Shown here: positions 18,830 through 28,020 of the stretch, in pieces
Layout: each line of letters begins with the position of its first letter
How positions within the stretch are numbered: position 1 is the stretch's first letter
From: Mesorhizobium australicum WSM2073
GTDB lineage: Bacteria; Pseudomonadota; Alphaproteobacteria; Rhizobiales; Rhizobiaceae
NCBI RefSeq assembly: GCF_000230995.2
Contig: NC_019973.1
Span: 1,364,001-1,428,000 of the forward strand
Length of the DNA stretch: 64,000 nt
Direction of reading: 5' to 3'
Program-made: the position numbers and the translations under genes
Notes under the pieces: generated by a model
The model's input: the letters and a program-made list of their open reading frames with translations, nothing else
Told to the model about the DNA's origin: nothing
Databases searched by the model: none

Positions 18830-19123
18830 AAGATCCTCCTGGTTGATGACAAGTTCAGACGTCTTTTGTATACTTTTTGTTCCTGATATGTTCAATCAGA
18901 ATTTTCATGAGTTACCAATCAGCCTCGCGGCGAGAGTGTAAGCGAATTGATGATGCAGGCAGCTTCCGCGATATGCAGACGCGAGCAAGACCCTGGCGTC
19001 TTCGTGCGCAACAAAAGGCCCGCGAAGCAGATGCATCGCGGGCCTTTGCCTGGCCTTGCCAGATTTCATCTAATTCAATTCACCGTCATGCCCCATCGAT
19101 CCCGGGGGGATGCTATGCGCGGC
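18830..19123. other. Intergenic region between the two cysteine-repeat genes
   Basis: The region holds the promoter of the downstream two-repeat gene and the terminator of the larger paralogue. Bases 18850-18910 are AT-rich (TTTTGTATACTTTTTG) and are the best promoter candidate. No gene seen. Confidence 0.5.
19014..19047 (-). terminator. Strong terminator of the larger cysteine-repeat gene
   Basis: Perfect 12-bp stem AAAGGCCCGCGA/TCGCGGGCCTTT around a 10-base loop. On the minus strand it is followed by a T run. Confidence 0.85.
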
Positions 19124-19981
19124 TCAGCCCTTCAGCTTGGCATTGCAGAGGCTGTAGAAGCCGCCGCCCTTCTGGATCCACTTCAGACCGCCGAGTGCGT
19201 TGGCGTCCTTGAGGACATAGTACTGGTCAAGGCAGGTATGCATGCGGCCTTTTCCGGGGGTCTCGCTGGCATATTTCGCCGAGATCGCGGACGGGAAGGT
19301 GACGCCCTTGGGGGCAACCGTCGTCGGCTTTGCGGGTTCCTTGGTGTAGCTCGCCTCGCTTGGAGCGGGCACGCTGTCGTCATCCGAGGCACTGGCGCCG
19401 CATTCGGCCTTGCGGAAGTCGTTCCACTTCATGCCCTTCAGCGTGTTCGCCGTCTTGGCAGCCTGGTACTTGGTGCTGCATTCGGCCATGCTCAGGCCCT
19501 TGCCAGAAGCTGCGGCCGTCGTGGTCGCAGCCTTGGTGGTCGCCGGCTTGACGGTGTCGGCGGCGGCGGATGCGCCAGCGGCGCATTCGGCCTTGCGGAA
19601 GTCGTTCCACTTCATGCCGTTCAATGTGCCGGCGGCCTTGGCCGCCTGGTACTTGGTGCTGCATTCCTTGGCGGTCAGGCCCTTGGCCGTGCTGTCGCTG
19701 GCCGCTGCGGCGGCCTTGGTGGTCTTGGCCGGCTTGGCTTCGGCCGGCTTGGTTTCAGCAGCCTTGGTCGTGGCCGCCTTGGTGTCGGTGGTGGCGGCAG
19801 CGTCAGTGCCGCACTGTGCCTTGCGGAACTGGTTCCAGGTCGCCCCGGCAAGTGTCCCAGCGTCCTTGGCGGCGTTGTACTTCGTGCTGCACTCGGCCAT
19901 CGTCAGCGCGTTGGCTGGCGCGGCCAGGAACAACGTCGCGACCGCAAGGCCGGTCAGAGTAGCAATTCGGTGGATGAGCAT
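19124..19981 (-). CDS. Exported cysteine-repeat protein, four-repeat form
   Basis: The 285-residue protein has a signal peptide (LTGLAVATLFLAAPANA). It contains three near-identical repeats with cysteines exactly 26 residues apart (C31-C57, C107-C133, C168-C194; consensus ECSTKYQAAKxAGTLxGMKW then FRKAEC) and a C-terminal variant (C250-C279, spacing 29). Alanine/threonine/lysine linkers separate the repeats. Compared with its neighbour at 18371, the N-terminal repeat has been multiplied. Not a family I can name; probably a periplasmic or surface protein with disulphide-locked helical hairpins. GGAG precedes the ATG. Confidence 0.78.
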   Translation of the reverse strand: MLIHRIATLTGLAVATLFLAAPANALTMAECSTKYNAAKDAGTLAGATWNQFRKAQCGTDAAATTDTKAATTKAAETKPAEAKPAKTTKAAAAASDSTAKGLTAKECSTKYQAAKAAGTLNGMKWNDFRKAECAAGASAAADTVKPATTKAATTTAAASGKGLSMAECSTKYQAAKTANTLKGMKWNDFRKAECGASASDDDSVPAPSEASYTKEPAKPTTVAPKGVTFPSAISAKYASETPGKGRMHTCLDQYYVLKDANALGGLKWIQKGGGFYSLCNAKLKG

Positions 19982-20348
19982 AGCGTTTCTCCGTGGCTGC
20001 AGCCCATTATACGTCCCAGCGAATCAATAACGCTCAACGGTCGGTTGCGCCAGATGCCAGGCGGCTTATATATCGCCGAAATCGCTTTCTAACGACAAGG
20101 TGATGAAATCATTCGGCCTGACTGCCGCCGAGGCAAGAATTCTCGGGATGTATCCGCGCCGAATGGCTGGCAAAACTGGTATATGTGACGCCACAGCGTC
20201 TCCGTGCTAGGCTGCGGCCATGTTGTGTGCAACGCACAACAATGATTTTCTAAGGATTGGTAACATATAATCACACAATGTGATCGAGGCACGACGGCCA
20301 ATTGTGGCATGACGTGCCGGCTAAGGACAACCAAGGAAACTGACTGGC
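19982..20348 (+). promoter_or_regulatory. glmM upstream region with two palindromes
   Basis: The region contains two candidate operators. One is TGTTGTG-N7-CACAACA (20221-20241). The other is ATCACA-CAA-TGTGAT (20270-20284), which overlaps a perfect TATAAT (20266-20271) that could be the glmM -10 element. The regulator is unknown. No gene seen. Confidence 0.5.
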
Positions 20349-21704
20349 ATGGCAGGGAATTACTTCGGCACGGACGGCATTCGCGGGCGCGCCAACAAGT
20401 TTCCGATGACCGCGGAAATCGCCATGCGGGTCGGCATGGCCGCCGGCCTTTCGTTCCAGCGCGGCAGCCATCGCCATCGTGTCGTGCTCGGCAAGGACAC
20501 CAGGCTGTCCGGCTATATGATCGAAAACGCGATGGTGGCCGGCCTTTGCGCCGCCGGCATGGACGTGTTTCTGCTCGGCCCGATCCCGACCCCGGCGGTT
20601 GCCATGCTGGTGCGCTCGCTGCGCGCCGACATTGGCGTCATGATCTCGGCCTCTCACAATCCCTACTACGACAACGGCATCAAGCTGTTCGGCCCAGACG
20701 GCTACAAGCTGTCCGACGAGATCGAAGAGCGCATCGAGAGCATGCTCGACAAGGATATCGAACTGGCGCTCGCCGATTCCGACGGGCTTGGCCGCGCCAA
20801 GCGCGTCGACGGCGTGCATGACCGTTACATCGAATTCGCCAAGCGCACCTTGCCGCGCTCGATGTCGCTTTCGGGTCTGCGGATCGTCGTCGACTGTGCC
20901 AATGGCGCGGCCTACAAGGTGGCGCCCGAGGCGCTGTGGGAACTGGGCGCCGAAGTCGTGGCCATCAATGTCGAACCCAATGGCTTCAACATCAACAAGG
21001 AATGCGGCTCGACCCATCCCGCCGATCTGCAGAAAAAGGTGCACGAAGTGCGCGCCGACATCGGCATCGCGCTTGATGGCGATGCGGACCGGGTCGTCAT
21101 CGTCGACGAGAACGGCGCCATCGTCGACGGCGACCAGATCATGGCGCTGATTGCCGAGTCCTGGCACCAGAGCGGGCGGCTGGCTGGCGGTGGCGTCGTT
21201 TCGACGGTAATGTCCAATCTCGGCCTCGAGCGCTTTCTCGGCGACATGAAGCTGCAGTTGCACCGCACCAAGGTCGGCGACCGCTATGTCGTGGAGCATA
21301 TGCGCGCGCATGGGCTCAATGTCGGCGGTGAGCAGTCGGGCCACATCGTGCTGTCCGACTTCTCGACCACAGGTGACGGGCTGGTCTCGGCACTGCAGGT
21401 GCTGGCCTGCATCAAGCGGCAAGGCCGCCCGGTCAGCGAACTGTCGAAGAAGTTCGAGCCGGTGCCGCAATTGCTGAAGAACGTTCGCATCGCCGGCGGC
21501 AAACCGTTGGAGGAAGCCCCGGTCAAGGCCGCGATCGAGGACGCCCGCCATCGTCTCGGCAAGGCTGGGCGGCTGGTCATCCGTCCATCCGGCACCGAGC
21601 CGCTGATCCGTGTGATGGCCGAGGGCGACGATCCGCAACTGGTCGAGGCCGTCGTCAACGACATCGTCGGGGTCATCTCGGAAACCCGCAGCAGCGCCGC
21701 CTGA
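20349..21704 (+). CDS. glmM: Phosphoglucosamine mutase GlmM
   Basis: The 451-residue enzyme converts glucosamine-6-phosphate to glucosamine-1-phosphate for peptidoglycan and lipopolysaccharide precursors. [11 protein letters not shown] lies near the N-terminus. The phosphoserine loop [16 protein letters not shown] places the catalytic Ser at residue 102. The metal loop is [12 protein letters not shown], the sugar loop GGEQSGH and the phosphate loop [14 protein letters not shown]. Full length. The terminator directly downstream suggests a monocistronic unit. Confidence 0.98.
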   Translation: MAGNYFGTDGIRGRANKFPMTAEIAMRVGMAAGLSFQRGSHRHRVVLGKDTRLSGYMIENAMVAGLCAAGMDVFLLGPIPTPAVAMLVRSLRADIGVMISASHNPYYDNGIKLFGPDGYKLSDEIEERIESMLDKDIELALADSDGLGRAKRVDGVHDRYIEFAKRTLPRSMSLSGLRIVVDCANGAAYKVAPEALWELGAEVVAINVEPNGFNINKECGSTHPADLQKKVHEVRADIGIALDGDADRVVIVDENGAIVDGDQIMALIAESWHQSGRLAGGGVVSTVMSNLGLERFLGDMKLQLHRTKVGDRYVVEHMRAHGLNVGGEQSGHIVLSDFSTTGDGLVSALQVLACIKRQGRPVSELSKKFEPVPQLLKNVRIAGGKPLEEAPVKAAIEDARHRLGKAGRLVIRPSGTEPLIRVMAEGDDPQLVEAVVNDIVGVISETRSSAA

Positions 21705-21747
21705 TCCCCGCCAGCCCCGAAGGCGTCACGCCGCCTTTATTGCATCG

Positions 21748-21774
21748 AAGCCCGCCCCTCCGGCGGGCTTTTTT
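21748..21774 (+). terminator. Rho-independent terminator after glmM
   Basis: Stem AAGCCCGCC/GGCGGGCTT around CCTCC, followed by TTTT. Confidence 0.9.
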
Positions 21775-21854
21775 GTTGGCAAAGGATCGGCTCTTTCTGT
21801 CGAAATCCTTGCCAGATCTCCGGGATTCTGGAGATTCGTGGTTAATCGATAGGG

Positions 21855-21870
21855 TTAAACGCCTTTTAAC
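21855..21870 (+). promoter_or_regulatory. CtrA box upstream of outer membrane protein gene
   Basis: TTAA-ACGCCTT-TTAAC is a full consensus site, 82 bases before the ATG of the barrel protein. Confidence 0.7.
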
Positions 21871-21951
21871 TTTTGCAATTCATTATCCACGCCTGAAAGC
21901 CAATCTTATTCGGACACGATCGCCGTTCCGAGGTTTCTAGGGGTAACAAGC

Positions 21952-22812
21952 ATGTTCAATACAGCAAGAAAGGCCCTGTTCGCGCTGCTGTTCGCGGGCT
22001 TGGCCTGGCCGGTGTTCGCAGCTGACCTGCCCGAGCCGCAAGTCGAAGAAGCGCCGCCGCCGGTCTATGAGCAACCGGTCGATGTCGGCGGCTGGTATAT
22101 CCGTGGCGACCTCGACTATCACAAGTCGAAGGTCGGTGACATCGACTACATCACCTACGGCGCCGCGCCTTGCCCGTGCGGGCCTCCTGTCGGGGTCGCC
22201 GGGAGCAAGTCCTTCGACTATGGCAAGCTCAAGGGCGGCTTCTCGCTTGGCGGCGGCGTCGGCTACAAGATCAATGAACACTTCCGCACCGACCTGACCG
22301 CCGACTACTGGTTCAAGTCGAACTTCAACGGCGGCACCTCGGATCTCACCACGGTCTCGGTCGAGTCGTCGAAGATGAGCGCCTTGCTGCTTCTGGCAAA
22401 TGCCTATGTCGATATCGGCACCTGGCACGGCATCACGCCCTATGTCGGCGCCGGTATCGGCGGAGCGCGCGTCAAATGGGATACTGTCTACGACCCGACC
22501 CCGGGCGCAACCGAGTCCAACCCCGGAACATCCAGCTGGCGCTTCGCGTACGCGGTAATGGCCGGCGCCTCCTACTGCTTGACCGACAAAGTCATCCTCG
22601 ATGCTGGTTACCGTTTCTCCCATATTCAAGGCGGTCGCATGTTCGAGTATGGTCCAGCCGGCGCCACGCCGGGCGCCGGGCCGGGCTTCGATCACGGCTT
22701 CAACACCCACGAGGTGCGCGGCGGTCTGCGTTACCAGTTCGGCGGCAACAACGGTTGCGCCGCGCCGGTGGTGGCCTATCAGCCGGAGCCCGAGCCGATC
22801 TACACCAAGTAA
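21952..22812 (+). CDS. Outer membrane beta-barrel protein, Omp25/RopB-like
   Basis: The 286-residue precursor has a signal peptide (ALFALLFAGLAWPVFAADLPEP). GGWYIRGDLDYHKSK then opens an eight-stranded barrel with alternating hydrophobic residues (SLGGGVGYKINEHFRTDLTADYWF, AYVDIGTWHGITPYVGAGIGGARV, LDAGYRFSHIQGG, THEVRGGLRYQF). This is the Omp25/Omp31-RopB family of abundant rhizobial and Brucella outer-membrane proteins. A short Pro/Glu-rich C-terminal tail follows the barrel. It has a perfect CtrA box upstream and its own terminator. Confidence 0.87.
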   Translation: MFNTARKALFALLFAGLAWPVFAADLPEPQVEEAPPPVYEQPVDVGGWYIRGDLDYHKSKVGDIDYITYGAAPCPCGPPVGVAGSKSFDYGKLKGGFSLGGGVGYKINEHFRTDLTADYWFKSNFNGGTSDLTTVSVESSKMSALLLLANAYVDIGTWHGITPYVGAGIGGARVKWDTVYDPTPGATESNPGTSSWRFAYAVMAGASYCLTDKVILDAGYRFSHIQGGRMFEYGPAGATPGAGPGFDHGFNTHEVRGGLRYQFGGNNGCAAPVVAYQPEPEPIYTK

Positions 22813-22840
22813 TCGCTTCGAAGTTTCCAGGAATTCGTCG

Positions 22841-22868
22841 ACCGCCCGGCATCAGCCGGGCGGTTTTC
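22841..22868 (+). terminator. Rho-independent terminator after first barrel gene
   Basis: 10-bp stem ACCGCCCGGC/GCCGGGCGGT around ATCA, followed by TTT. Confidence 0.88.
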
Positions 22869-22926
22869 GTTTGAGATGAGCCGAGGTCAGCCCGTTCGAA
22901 ATCAATTCGCTAACCCTCTGTTAGCC

Positions 22927-22943
22927 TTAACCGGCACTTAACC
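22927..22943 (+). promoter_or_regulatory. CtrA box upstream of second barrel gene
   Basis: TTAA-CCGGCAC-TTAACC is the full extended consensus, about 80 bases before the ATG. A further TTAACC...GGTTAAC inverted repeat overlaps its right end. Confidence 0.72.
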
Positions 22944-23020
22944 ACTATGGTTAACAATGGCTCATGAAACGTTGGCCGCCGTTGCTTGTTTGACGGCGCC
23001 GAATTCGGGAGCCGGGGACC

Positions 23021-23797
23021 ATGATACCAATATCGCGTATGGCGCTGGCGCTTGCCGCACTGCTGTTGCCGCTGGCGCCTGCAATCGCCGCCGACTACGA
23101 TCCGCCGATCTATGTCGACCAGGCGCCGGATTATGTGCCGGTCGAGGTCGGCTCCGGCTGGTACCTGCGCGGCGATGTTTCATACCTGGCGCAGAAGAGT
23201 TTCGAGAATGGGGATTTCACCTTCCCGTCGGCGATCAACAACGAAAACTTTAGCGAGAGCGAAGATGCAATTTTTGCGAGCGTCGGCTTCGGATATCATT
23301 TCAACGATTACCTCCGCGCCGATCTCAACTTCGGCTATTTGCCGGGTAACAAGGCAAGCTTCGGCTATGACGATACTGCTACCGCACCGGCTGGAACGTC
23401 GATCGTGGGATCGGGAAACCTGAAGAACTATGCGTTCTCAGGCATACTCAATGGCTATGTTGACCTTGGCACCTATGTTGGAATCACACCGTATGTCGGT
23501 GCGGGTGTCGGCGTCGTCCTGAGCAAACGCAGCCTCTCCGCCAGCTATGCCGACGAGGCCACCCCCGCCAACGATTTCACGCTTGATGACAGCAAGACGC
23601 AGTATTCCCTCGCCTATACGTTGAATGCCGGTCTTGCGTATCAAGTGTCCAAGAATGTTTCCGTAGATCTCGGCTATCAGTATTTTTCCGCGCCTAGCGT
23701 CGAATACGCGACCGCCGCGAGCCTGACTTCCTTTCCGGTCGAGAAAGGGATCAGCAATCACCAGATCAAGCTCGGGCTGCGCTACGATCTCTGGTAG
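23021..23797 (+). CDS. Outer membrane beta-barrel protein, second paralogue
   Basis: The 258-residue precursor has a signal peptide (MALALAALLLPLAPAIAADYDPP). GSGWYLRGDVSYLAQKSF and barrel strands follow, ending NHQIKLGLRYDLW with the terminal aromatic typical of outer-membrane insertion. It has the same organisation as the upstream protein, including the phrase YVDLGTYVGITPYVGAGVGVVL, so the two are tandem paralogues with divergent loops. Its codon usage is somewhat less GC-biased than its neighbours. It has its own CtrA box and terminator. Confidence 0.85.
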   Translation: MIPISRMALALAALLLPLAPAIAADYDPPIYVDQAPDYVPVEVGSGWYLRGDVSYLAQKSFENGDFTFPSAINNENFSESEDAIFASVGFGYHFNDYLRADLNFGYLPGNKASFGYDDTATAPAGTSIVGSGNLKNYAFSGILNGYVDLGTYVGITPYVGAGVGVVLSKRSLSASYADEATPANDFTLDDSKTQYSLAYTLNAGLAYQVSKNVSVDLGYQYFSAPSVEYATAASLTSFPVEKGISNHQIKLGLRYDLW

Positions 23798-23817
23798 ACT
23801 GGGCACACCAGCTCTTG

Positions 23818-23845
23818 ACGGCGGATCTCTCGGGTCCGCCGTTTG
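23818..23845 (+). terminator. Terminator after second barrel gene
   Basis: Stem ACGGCGGA/TCCGCCGT followed by TTGCATTT; a moderate Rho-independent terminator. Confidence 0.7.
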
Positions 23846-23890
23846 CATTTGAAGTCACGCGATCCTGATCGCGGCGCTTTCCTGTTTGAC

Positions 23891-23935
23891 GCATGTCGTA
23901 GCCCCAAAACCGCCGCGCACCTTTTGGCGACATGC
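23891..23935. repeat. Best-preserved copy of the palindromic intergenic repeat
   Basis: Outer arms GCATGTCG (23891-23898) and CGACATGC (23928-23935), inner CCAAAA (23904-23909) and TTTTGG (23922-23927). Other copies are at 5403, 14627 and 18182. Confidence 0.8.
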
Positions 23936-24002
23936 ATCCGGTATCCCGGCAGCGACAAAAACTTTCCTCTTGACGCCCGATGCCTGAACGCATATCGCCG
24001 TC

Positions 24003-24049
24003 CGTGGGCCACCCCTCCCCAACGAGGGGCCACTATCTGGAAGGATAGA
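24003..24049 (+). promoter_or_regulatory. serC-type RNA leader
   Basis: Two adjacent stem-loops precede serC. The first has CCCCTC/GAGGGG (24012-24017, 24024-24029) extended by GTGG/CCAC. The second, CTATC/GATAG (24033-24037, 24044-24048), carries the ribosome binding site AAGGA in its loop and 3' arm. This is the arrangement of the alphaproteobacterial serC RNA motif, a putative cis-regulator of serC-serA whose ligand is unknown. Opening or closing the second stem would control serC translation. Confidence 0.7.
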
Positions 24050-24054
24050 CCACG

Positions 24055-25230
24055 ATGACGACGCTTACGAAGCCCGGACTCCGTCCGGCAAATCCCAATT
24101 TTTCCTCTGGTCCCTGCGCAAAACGTCCCGGCTGGTCGGTCGAGGCGCTGAAAGCTGCCGCGCTCGGCCGTTCCCACCGCGCCAAGATCGGCAAGACCAA
24201 GCTCGAGCAGGCGATCGCGTTGACGCGCGAGATACTCAAGGTCCCGGCCGACTACCGGATCGGCATCGTGCCGGCTTCCGACACAGGTGCCGTCGAGATG
24301 GCGCTGTGGTCTCTTCTCGGCGAACGCGGCGTCGACATGGTCGCCTGGGAAAGCTTCGGCTCCGGCTGGGTCACCGACGTGGTCAAGCAGCTGAAACTCG
24401 CCGATATCAGAAAGATCGAGGCCGGTTATGGCGCGCTGCCTGATCTGACCAAGATCGATTTCGATCGCGACGTGGTCTTCACTTGGAACGGCACGACCTC
24501 GGGCGTGCGCGTGCCGGACGGTGACTTCATTCCCGCCGATCGCAAGGGCCTGACCATTTGCGACGCTACTTCAGCGGCCTTCGCGCAAAGGCTCGACTTC
24601 GAGAAGCTCGATGTCGTGACCTTCTCCTGGCAGAAGGTGCTGGGCGGTGAGGGTGCGCATGGCATGCTGATCCTGTCGCCGCGTGCCGTAGCGCGGCTGG
24701 AGAGCTACAAGCCTTCATGGCCGCTGCCGAAAATCTTCCGCCTGACCTCGGGCGGCAAGCTGATCGAGGGCATTTTCAAGGGCGAAACCATCAACACGCC
24801 GTCGATGCTTTGCGTCGAGGATTATCTCGACGCGTTGAACTGGGCTAAGTCGGTCGGCGGCCTCGATGCGCTGATTGCCAGGGCGGATGCCAATGCCGCC
24901 GTGCTCGACCGGTTCGTGGAAAGATCATCCTGGCTCGGCCATCTTGCGGTGGCCCCGGCGACACGCTCGAACACGTCGGTCTGTCTGTCCTTCACCGACC
25001 CCGATATCGCGGCGCTCGACGCTGATGGACAGGCGGCGTTTGCCAAGGGTCTGGTCTCGACGCTCGACAAGGAAGGCGTCGCCTACGACATCGGTTCTTA
25101 TCGCGATGCCCCGCCGGGATTGCGCATCTGGTGCGGCGCAACCGTCGAGACCTCCGATCTCGAAGCGCTGCTGCCTTGGCTCGACTGGGCCTTTGCCAGC
25201 CAGAAGGCGTCGCTCAAAGCGGCCGCCTGA
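24055..25230 (+). CDS. serC: Phosphoserine aminotransferase
   Basis: The 391-residue PLP enzyme belongs to the proteobacterial SerC subgroup that begins [17 protein letters not shown]. The lysine that binds PLP lies in [35 protein letters not shown] is also characteristic. It makes phosphoserine from 3-phosphohydroxypyruvate in serine biosynthesis. serA follows after 65 bases, so the two form an operon behind the RNA leader. Confidence 0.96.
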   Translation: MTTLTKPGLRPANPNFSSGPCAKRPGWSVEALKAAALGRSHRAKIGKTKLEQAIALTREILKVPADYRIGIVPASDTGAVEMALWSLLGERGVDMVAWESFGSGWVTDVVKQLKLADIRKIEAGYGALPDLTKIDFDRDVVFTWNGTTSGVRVPDGDFIPADRKGLTICDATSAAFAQRLDFEKLDVVTFSWQKVLGGEGAHGMLILSPRAVARLESYKPSWPLPKIFRLTSGGKLIEGIFKGETINTPSMLCVEDYLDALNWAKSVGGLDALIARADANAAVLDRFVERSSWLGHLAVAPATRSNTSVCLSFTDPDIAALDADGQAAFAKGLVSTLDKEGVAYDIGSYRDAPPGLRIWCGATVETSDLEALLPWLDWAFASQKASLKAAA

Positions 25231-25295
25231 GAGTTTCCGTGGCGGCCCCGAGGGCCGTCCGTTCCCGGATCAATTTCATTTTCAAGGAGGCCGCC

Positions 25296-26897
25296 ATGGC
25301 GCCCCGCGTTCTCGTCTCTGACAAACTCTCTCCCACCGCCGTGCAGATCTTCAAGGATCGCGGCGTCGAGGTCGACTATCTGCCCGACCTCGGCAAGGAC
25401 AAGGAAAAGCTGCTCGAAGTGATCGGCAAGTATGACGGTCTCGCCATCCGTTCGGCGACCAAGGTCACCGAGAAGCTGATCAACGCGGCCACCAATCTCA
25501 AGGTCGTCGGTCGCGCCGGCATCGGCGTCGACAATGTCGATATCCCGGCGGCAAGCCGCAAGGGTATCATCGTGATGAACACGCCCTTCGGCAATTCGAT
25601 CACGACGGCCGAACACGCCGTGGCGATGATCTTCGCGCTCGCCCGCCAGATCCCGGAAGCCAACGCTTCGACCCATGCCGGCAAATGGGAGAAAAACCGC
25701 TTCATGGGCGTCGAGATCACCGGCAAGACGCTGGGCGTCATCGGCTGCGGCAATATCGGTTCGATCGTCGCCACACGCGGCGTCGGGCTGAAGATGCACG
25801 TCGTCGCCTTTGATCCGTTCCTGTCGGACAAGCGCGCCGAGGAGCTCGGCGTCGACAAGGTGGAACTGGACGAACTCTTCGCCCGCGCCGACTTCATCAC
25901 GCTGCACACGCCGTTGACCGACAAGACCCGCAACATCATCGATGCGGCGGCGATCGCCAAGATGAAGAATGGCGTGCGTATCATCAACTGCGCGCGTGGC
26001 GGGCTGGTGGTCGAGGCCGACCTGGTTGCGGCGCTGAAGAGCGGCAAGGTGGCAGGCGCCGGCATCGATGTGTTCGAGGTCGAACCGGCGGAGCAGAATG
26101 CGCTGTTCGGCATGGAGAACGTGGTGGCGACACCACACCTTGGCGCCTCGACGGCGGAAGCGCAGGAGAATGTCGCGCTGCAGGTCGCCGAGCAGATGGC
26201 CGACTACCTGATCAAGGGCGCGGTCTCCAACGCCATCAACATGCCCTCGATCACGGCGGAAGAGGCGCCGCGGCTGAAGCCGTTCGTCAAGCTCGCCGAA
26301 GTGTTGGGCGCCTTTGTCGGCCAGGTCACCGAGGATCCGATCAGCGAGGTCGAGATCCTGTTCGACGGCTCGACCGCGACGATGAACACGCGGGCGCTGA
26401 TCAGTGCCGCCCTGGCCGGACTGATCCGGCCGCAGGTCGCCGACGTCAACATGGTGTCGGCGCCGATCATGGTGAAGGAGCGCGGCATCATCGTCGCCGA
26501 AGTCAAGCGCGACAAATCGGGCGTCTTCGACGGTTACATCAAGCTGACCGTCAAGACCGAGCACATGACGCGCTCGATCGCCGGTACCTGCTTTTCGGAC
26601 GGCAAGCCGCGCTTCATTCAGATCAAGGGCATCAATCTCGACGCCGAGGTCGGCCAGCACATGCTGTATACGACCAATGCCGATGCGCCCGGCATTATTG
26701 GCCTGCTCGGCACTGTCTGCGGCGAGAACGACGTCAACATCGCCAACTTCCAGCTTGGCCGCAACCGGCCGGGCGGTGACGCTATCGCACTGCTCTATCT
26801 CGACGCCCCGTTCCCCGAGAAGGTGCTGGAGCAGGTGCGCGGCCACAAGTCGATCGATTCGGCAAAGCGGCTGCGGTTCGACGTGGGCGGGATCTAG
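25296..26897 (+). CDS. serA: D-3-phosphoglycerate dehydrogenase
   Basis: The 533-residue long form has an N-terminal catalytic and NAD-binding region (GVIGCGNIGSIVATRGVG; GRAGIGVDNVDIPAAS; the His of ATPHLGASTAEAQENVA), an intervening ASB domain, and a C-terminal ACT domain (MLYTTNADAPGIIGLLGTVCGENDVNIANFQLGR). It performs the first committed step of serine synthesis; the ACT domain suggests serine feedback. The start is set by AAGGAGG five bases before the ATG. Confidence 0.97.
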   Translation: MAPRVLVSDKLSPTAVQIFKDRGVEVDYLPDLGKDKEKLLEVIGKYDGLAIRSATKVTEKLINAATNLKVVGRAGIGVDNVDIPAASRKGIIVMNTPFGNSITTAEHAVAMIFALARQIPEANASTHAGKWEKNRFMGVEITGKTLGVIGCGNIGSIVATRGVGLKMHVVAFDPFLSDKRAEELGVDKVELDELFARADFITLHTPLTDKTRNIIDAAAIAKMKNGVRIINCARGGLVVEADLVAALKSGKVAGAGIDVFEVEPAEQNALFGMENVVATPHLGASTAEAQENVALQVAEQMADYLIKGAVSNAINMPSITAEEAPRLKPFVKLAEVLGAFVGQVTEDPISEVEILFDGSTATMNTRALISAALAGLIRPQVADVNMVSAPIMVKERGIIVAEVKRDKSGVFDGYIKLTVKTEHMTRSIAGTCFSDGKPRFIQIKGINLDAEVGQHMLYTTNADAPGIIGLLGTVCGENDVNIANFQLGRNRPGGDAIALLYLDAPFPEKVLEQVRGHKSIDSAKRLRFDVGGI

Positions 26898-27265
26898 CCC
26901 CCACACCCTCTGAGGTGACAAGCCATACATCAGACGCCCCGTTTGCCGGCATGCATGCGGGGCGTTTCCATGACCGCTGGCGCCGCCCGACGGTTTGCGT
27001 CGTTGCGGGCGCCGCCGCAGGCGTCGCGCCAACGGCGTCCTTGCGTCAAGCTGCTGCAAGATATCCTTTTTTGCCGCCAGTACATTAGCGGATTTAGATA
27101 AGCATAAGGTCTGGCCCAATCTAACGATTTTGTGATCTGCTTGACGATCCCGGTTTCTTTCCGCACGCTGCGGTCAATTGATGGATGCGATCTAAACTTA
27201 ACTGAGTTGGTCATGATTTTGCGCGCAACATCCGGCGCGCTTCTGTTGCTGTCGGGGTGCCTTCG
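26898..27265. other. Intergenic region serA to dehydrogenase cluster, with terminator
   Basis: About 370 bases. A hairpin ACGCCCCG/CGGGGCGT with TT (26934-26967) likely ends serC-serA. The rest becomes AT-rich (27050-27235) and must hold the promoter of the dehydrogenase operon. No gene seen. Confidence 0.6.
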
Positions 27266-28018
27266 ATGGATCATCGCAATACTGTCCGACTGAGCCGGCG
27301 TCTTTTTCTGTCTTCGGCTGCGATGTTTACAGTGACGGCAACATCGGCAGGTTTTGCCCGATCCTTGTCCGGCTCGCTGCCCTGGGCGCCGCTGTCTTCC
27401 GATCCTCCGATGCAGGTGGTGTCCGGCGGCTGGCAGTTCTTCACGCCGCAGGAGGCCGCGCTGGTCGAGGCTATCGTCGACCGCATCATCCCCGCCGACG
27501 ATCTGTCGATGGGCGGCAAGGAGGCCGGCTGCGCCGTCTATATAGACCGTCAGTTGACGGGCGCGTTCGGAACGTCGAGCCGGCTCTACACAAAAGGACC
27601 GTTTCTGCCGGGATTGCCCACGCAGGGCTACCAGGGCGAGGCAAGCCCCGCCCAGCGCTACCGCTCCGGCCTCGCCGCCATCGACGCTTTCCTGAAGCAG
27701 CGCGATGGCAAGGCATTCACCGAACTCCAGCCGGCCGATCAGGATACGTTCCTGGCGGCGATGGAGGCTGGAAAGGTCGACTTGCCCAATGGAGTCGAGG
27801 CTGCCGGCTTCTTCGGACTTCTGCTGCAGAACACGATGGAAGGGTTCTTTGCCGATCCGGTCTATGGCGGCAACAAGGACATGGTGTCGTGGCGCATGCT
27901 TGGTTTCCCCGGCGCGCGCTATGACTACCGGGATCACGTCAGCAAGCACAATCAGCCCTATCCGCGGCCGCCCGTCTCGATCGAGGGCAGCCCGGAATGG
28001 CTCGTGAAAAGGAGCTGA
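27266..28018 (+). CDS. Gluconate 2-dehydrogenase-type small subunit (subunit 3 family)
   Basis: The 250-residue protein has an N-terminal twin-arginine signal (RLSRRLFLSSAAMFTVTATSAGFA). The domain FFTPQEAALVEAIVDRIIPADD and the later FFGLLLQNTMEGFFADPVYGGNKDMVSWRMLGFPG are hallmarks of the gluconate 2-dehydrogenase subunit 3 family. It is co-exported with the flavoprotein, which lacks its own signal. A GTG three codons earlier is an alternative start. It is first gene of a three-gene operon. Confidence 0.87.
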   Translation: MDHRNTVRLSRRLFLSSAAMFTVTATSAGFARSLSGSLPWAPLSSDPPMQVVSGGWQFFTPQEAALVEAIVDRIIPADDLSMGGKEAGCAVYIDRQLTGAFGTSSRLYTKGPFLPGLPTQGYQGEASPAQRYRSGLAAIDAFLKQRDGKAFTELQPADQDTFLAAMEAGKVDLPNGVEAAGFFGLLLQNTMEGFFADPVYGGNKDMVSWRMLGFPGARYDYRDHVSKHNQPYPRPPVSIEGSPEWLVKRS

Positions 28019-28020
28019 CC

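Noticed and set aside
25098..27119. A 673-codon open frame on the minus strand opposite serA, and similar long antisense frames opposite ftsH (16102-17766), the helicase (49634-52831), the GMC subunit (27958-29748) and the efflux adaptor (60513-62183)
   Set aside because: Their translations are rich in Arg, His, Asp and Gly without domains. They mirror genes with clear motifs on the other strand, an expected effect of high GC at third codon positions.
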